DNA of 64,000 nt from contig NZ_UWOS01000002.1 of the NCBI RefSeq assembly GCF_900604515.1, positions 434,001-498,000 on the forward strand, written 5' to 3'. This document shows positions 62,308 to 64,000 of this stretch, piece after piece. Position 1 is the stretch's first letter. Each line of letters opens with the position of its first letter. The translations under genes and the position numbers were made by a program. The DNA is from Arcanobacterium ihumii. Its GTDB lineage: Bacteria > Actinomycetota > Actinomycetes > Actinomycetales > Actinomycetaceae. The notes below the pieces were generated by a model, which did no database searches, had not been told where the DNA came from, and saw only the letters and a program-made list of their open reading frames with translations.

Positions 62308-63450
62308 TCACTCCGAAATCTTGTACAGCCACCCAAATCGATCTTCTGCTTTTCCAAGCTGAATCGACGTGAGCTCGTCATAGACGTGGCGCGTCATATC
62401 GCCGGTTGGAATAGTTATATCAAAGTTCTCACCAGCAATGCGACCGATGGCCGTGACCACAGCCGCAGTTCCACAGGCAAAAACCTCCTTCACTTCGCCG
62501 CTTCGAAGCCCATCAACCAGCCAATCGATATTGATGGTAGCTTCTTCAACCGCGATCCTTTCATCTTCAAGGAACTGAATAATTGATGAACGCGTACCAC
62601 CCGGCAGAATGTTACCGGTGAGCTTCGGTGTCTTTACACTTCCGTCGGCCATGACGATGAATACGTTCATCCCTCCCAACTCATCGACGTTTGAGTTAGT
62701 TTGAGCGTCAAGGAACATCACTTCGTCAAAGCCGTGGTGATGTGCTTCAATCTTAGGGAGCAAGGATGCGGCATAGTTTCCGCCGGTCTTGGCATCGCCC
62801 ATGCCTCCAGGACCCGCGCGATGATACTTTTGATCCACCCACACGTCGATCGGCTGGAAACCATGTGCAAAATATGGGCCTGAAGGAGAAGCTATCACTA
62901 CATATTCGTAGCGCGAAGCGGCTCGTACGCCGAGGAAGGATTCCGAGGCGATAATAAATGGACGCAGGTAGAGCGAGGTACCCTCCCCTTCTGGAACCCA
63001 ACGTTGATCCATTCGAATAAGATCGACGATCGATGCTAAGAAATCATCTACAGGGAGCTCCGGAATCGCTAATCGCCCACTAGAATAGTTGAGGCGAACC
63101 GCGTTATAAGACGGTCTAAAAGTCCAAATCGACCCATCTGCGTGGCGGTAGGCTTTCAGCCCTTCGAACACTTCTTGCCCATAGTGAAGCACCGACGAAC
63201 CCGGATCAAGGCTGAGCGGCCCATACGGTTCGATAACCTTGTTATGCCAGCCTTCAGGCTCAGTCCACGTAGCATGAGCCATATAATCAGTAAAATCTAT
63301 GCCGAAACCGAGGTTATCCATTACATGGGCGTATTGGGCATCGGATTTCTTATGGTCGTGCGTTTGGACGGCAAAAATTCCAGCAACCTCATCCGCCGTT
63401 GGAATCATTTGTGCAGCTTGGAGTTCAAGTTCCGTCTGTTGGTGCGCCAT
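62308..63450 (-). CDS. ilvE: Branched-chain amino acid aminotransferase
   Basis: The 380-residue fold-type IV PLP enzyme catalyses the last step of Ile, Leu and Val synthesis. YGQEVFEGLKAYRHADGSIWTFRP (about residues 90-113) is the substrate loop. YLRPFIIASE follows, GDAKTGGNYAASLLP carries the Schiff-base Lys, and DELGGMNVF is conserved. Length fits the actinobacterial IlvE class. leuB lies upstream (105-base gap) and cimA downstream, forming a branched-chain gene set. Confidence 0.95.
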   Translation of the reverse strand: MAHQQTELELQAAQMIPTADEVAGIFAVQTHDHKKSDAQYAHVMDNLGFGIDFTDYMAHATWTEPEGWHNKVIEPYGPLSLDPGSSVLHYGQEVFEGLKAYRHADGSIWTFRPSYNAVRLNYSSGRLAIPELPVDDFLASIVDLIRMDQRWVPEGEGTSLYLRPFIIASESFLGVRAASRYEYVVIASPSGPYFAHGFQPIDVWVDQKYHRAGPGGMGDAKTGGNYAASLLPKIEAHHHGFDEVMFLDAQTNSNVDELGGMNVFIVMADGSVKTPKLTGNILPGGTRSSIIQFLEDERIAVEEATINIDWLVDGLRSGEVKEVFACGTAAVVTAIGRIAGENFDITIPTGDMTRHVYDELTSIQLGKAEDRFGWLYKISE

Positions 63451-63555
63451 GAGAATACCTTTCCCTAATAAACGAGCTGGGGCTACCGTCGTCTTAATTG
63501 TAAATTAGTGTTCGTGCCAAAAATCGAAGCTGCTGTGCACGCAACAAATCGGCTA

Positions 63556-64000
63556 TTAGAGCTTCGAGCAAATGTCGTCACCGATGCAAGAGGTGGATCG
63601 AATAAGTTCCTCGCCATTGGCAATTGCTGCGGCACGCGCTTTCATATCGCTTTCTACCGCAGCTGTAATTTTCGCGGCCAGCTCAGGAAACTCTAAAAAT
63701 TCCACCATCATCGCCACGGAGAGGATTGTGGCGGTTGGATCTGCGATTCCCTTACCTGCAATGTCCGGTGCTGAGCCATGGACGGGTTCGAACATCGATG
63801 GATAAGTACGGTCCGGATTAATGTTTCCAGAGGCAGCGAGCCCGATTCCGCCTGTGATTGCCCCAGCTTCGTCGGTCAAAATATCTCCGAACAGATTGTC
63901 TGTCACGATTACGTCAAACCGTTGCGGATCTGTGACCAGGTAAATCGTTGCAGCATCGACGTGGGTGTAGTCCACTTCTACCTGTGGATACTCTTTACCA
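63556..64000 (-). CDS. leuB: 3-isopropylmalate dehydrogenase, C-terminal part (runs off the window)
   Basis: The visible 147 residues contain [46 protein letters not shown] (metal-binding Asp residues, part of the isopropylmalate/isocitrate dehydrogenase signature), and [29 protein letters not shown]. These identify LeuB or a close relative. The 5' end lies beyond base 64000. With CimA, LeuB would also act on 3-methylmalate in the citramalate route. First visible gene of the leuB-ilvE-cimA set. Confidence 0.9.
   Translation of the reverse strand, partial: GKEYPQVEVDYTHVDAATIYLVTDPQRFDVIVTDNLFGDILTDEAGAITGGIGLAASGNINPDRTYPSMFEPVHGSAPDIAGKGIADPTATILSVAMMVEFLEFPELAAKITAAVESDMKARAAAIANGEELIRSTSCIGDDICSKL

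Noticed and set aside
1-64000. CRISPR arrays, insertion sequences or prophage
   Set aside because: No regularly spaced repeats, transposase or phage structural genes were seen on either strand.

Overview
This window looks like chromosomal DNA from a facultatively fermentative actinobacterium, most likely of the Actinomycetaceae (Arcanobacterium/Trueperella-like). That placement is inference. It rests on the family mix: actinobacterial-type ValRS, paired ClpP1/ClpP2 with a ClgR-like box, a DUF3516 helicase, an Rv2466c-like thioredoxin-fold protein, a DtxR-type iron box, pyruvate formate-lyase fermentation, and a base composition that looks close to 50% GC by eye. There is no phage, no insertion sequence and no CRISPR array. 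Five tRNA genes are present: Pro-TGG, Gly-TCC, Arg-TCT, Lys-CTT and His-GTG.

Layout. Bases 1-109 hold the end of a probable sugar-binding protein gene. Bases 330-5618 are a tight six-gene minus-strand operon: two SCP2-like lipid-binding proteins, a class III aminotransferase, a split transketolase and a VOC protein. Its product is unknown to me. Bases 5986-9237 carry a DUF1801 protein, the Kup potassium transporter and a CofE-like protein. Bases 9371-13940 carry valS and a long-chain acyl-CoA ligase. Bases 14078-19082 form the proteostasis block: chorismate mutase, clpX, clpP2, clpP1 and tig. Bases 19390-24846 hold two tRNAs, a secreted trypsin-like protease flanked by duplicated hairpin modules, and a metal ABC transporter with a DtxR-like box. 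Bases 25003-30159 carry proline catabolism and uptake (putA, putP). Bases 30287-37917 carry a D-aspartate-ligase-like ATP-grasp enzyme, rpmF, a YigZ protein, cysK-cysE behind a cysteine-containing leader peptide, rpiB, an M13 peptidase and an Rv2466c-like protein. Bases 38060-47113 carry pepN, malQ with a Cys-less PTS EIIB-like protein, tesB, an EttA-type ABC-F protein with a small membrane protein behind it, and ssb. Bases 47243-56605 carry a pair of dynamin-like GTPases, orn, an ATP-grasp ligase, a DUF3516 helicase and a YggS-type PLP protein. Bases 56901-60310 are the pyruvate formate-lyase operon. Bases 60694-64000 carry cimA, ilvE and leuB.

Main points of interest. First, the pyruvate formate-lyase is encoded in two pieces: a 700-residue catalytic chain that stops where the glycyl-radical domain should begin, and a separate 83-residue glycyl-radical protein encoded between it and pflA. 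Second, the first operon combines a ketol-transferring enzyme, an aminotransferase and two lipid-carrier-like proteins, which could build an aminated polyol or an amino-alcohol lipid. Third, cysK is preceded by a 23-codon ORF with two cysteine codons near its end, overlapping mutually exclusive RNA pairings, which looks like cysteine-responsive attenuation. Intergenic spaces between converging genes repeatedly hold long, almost perfect inverted repeats that probably act as two-way terminators.
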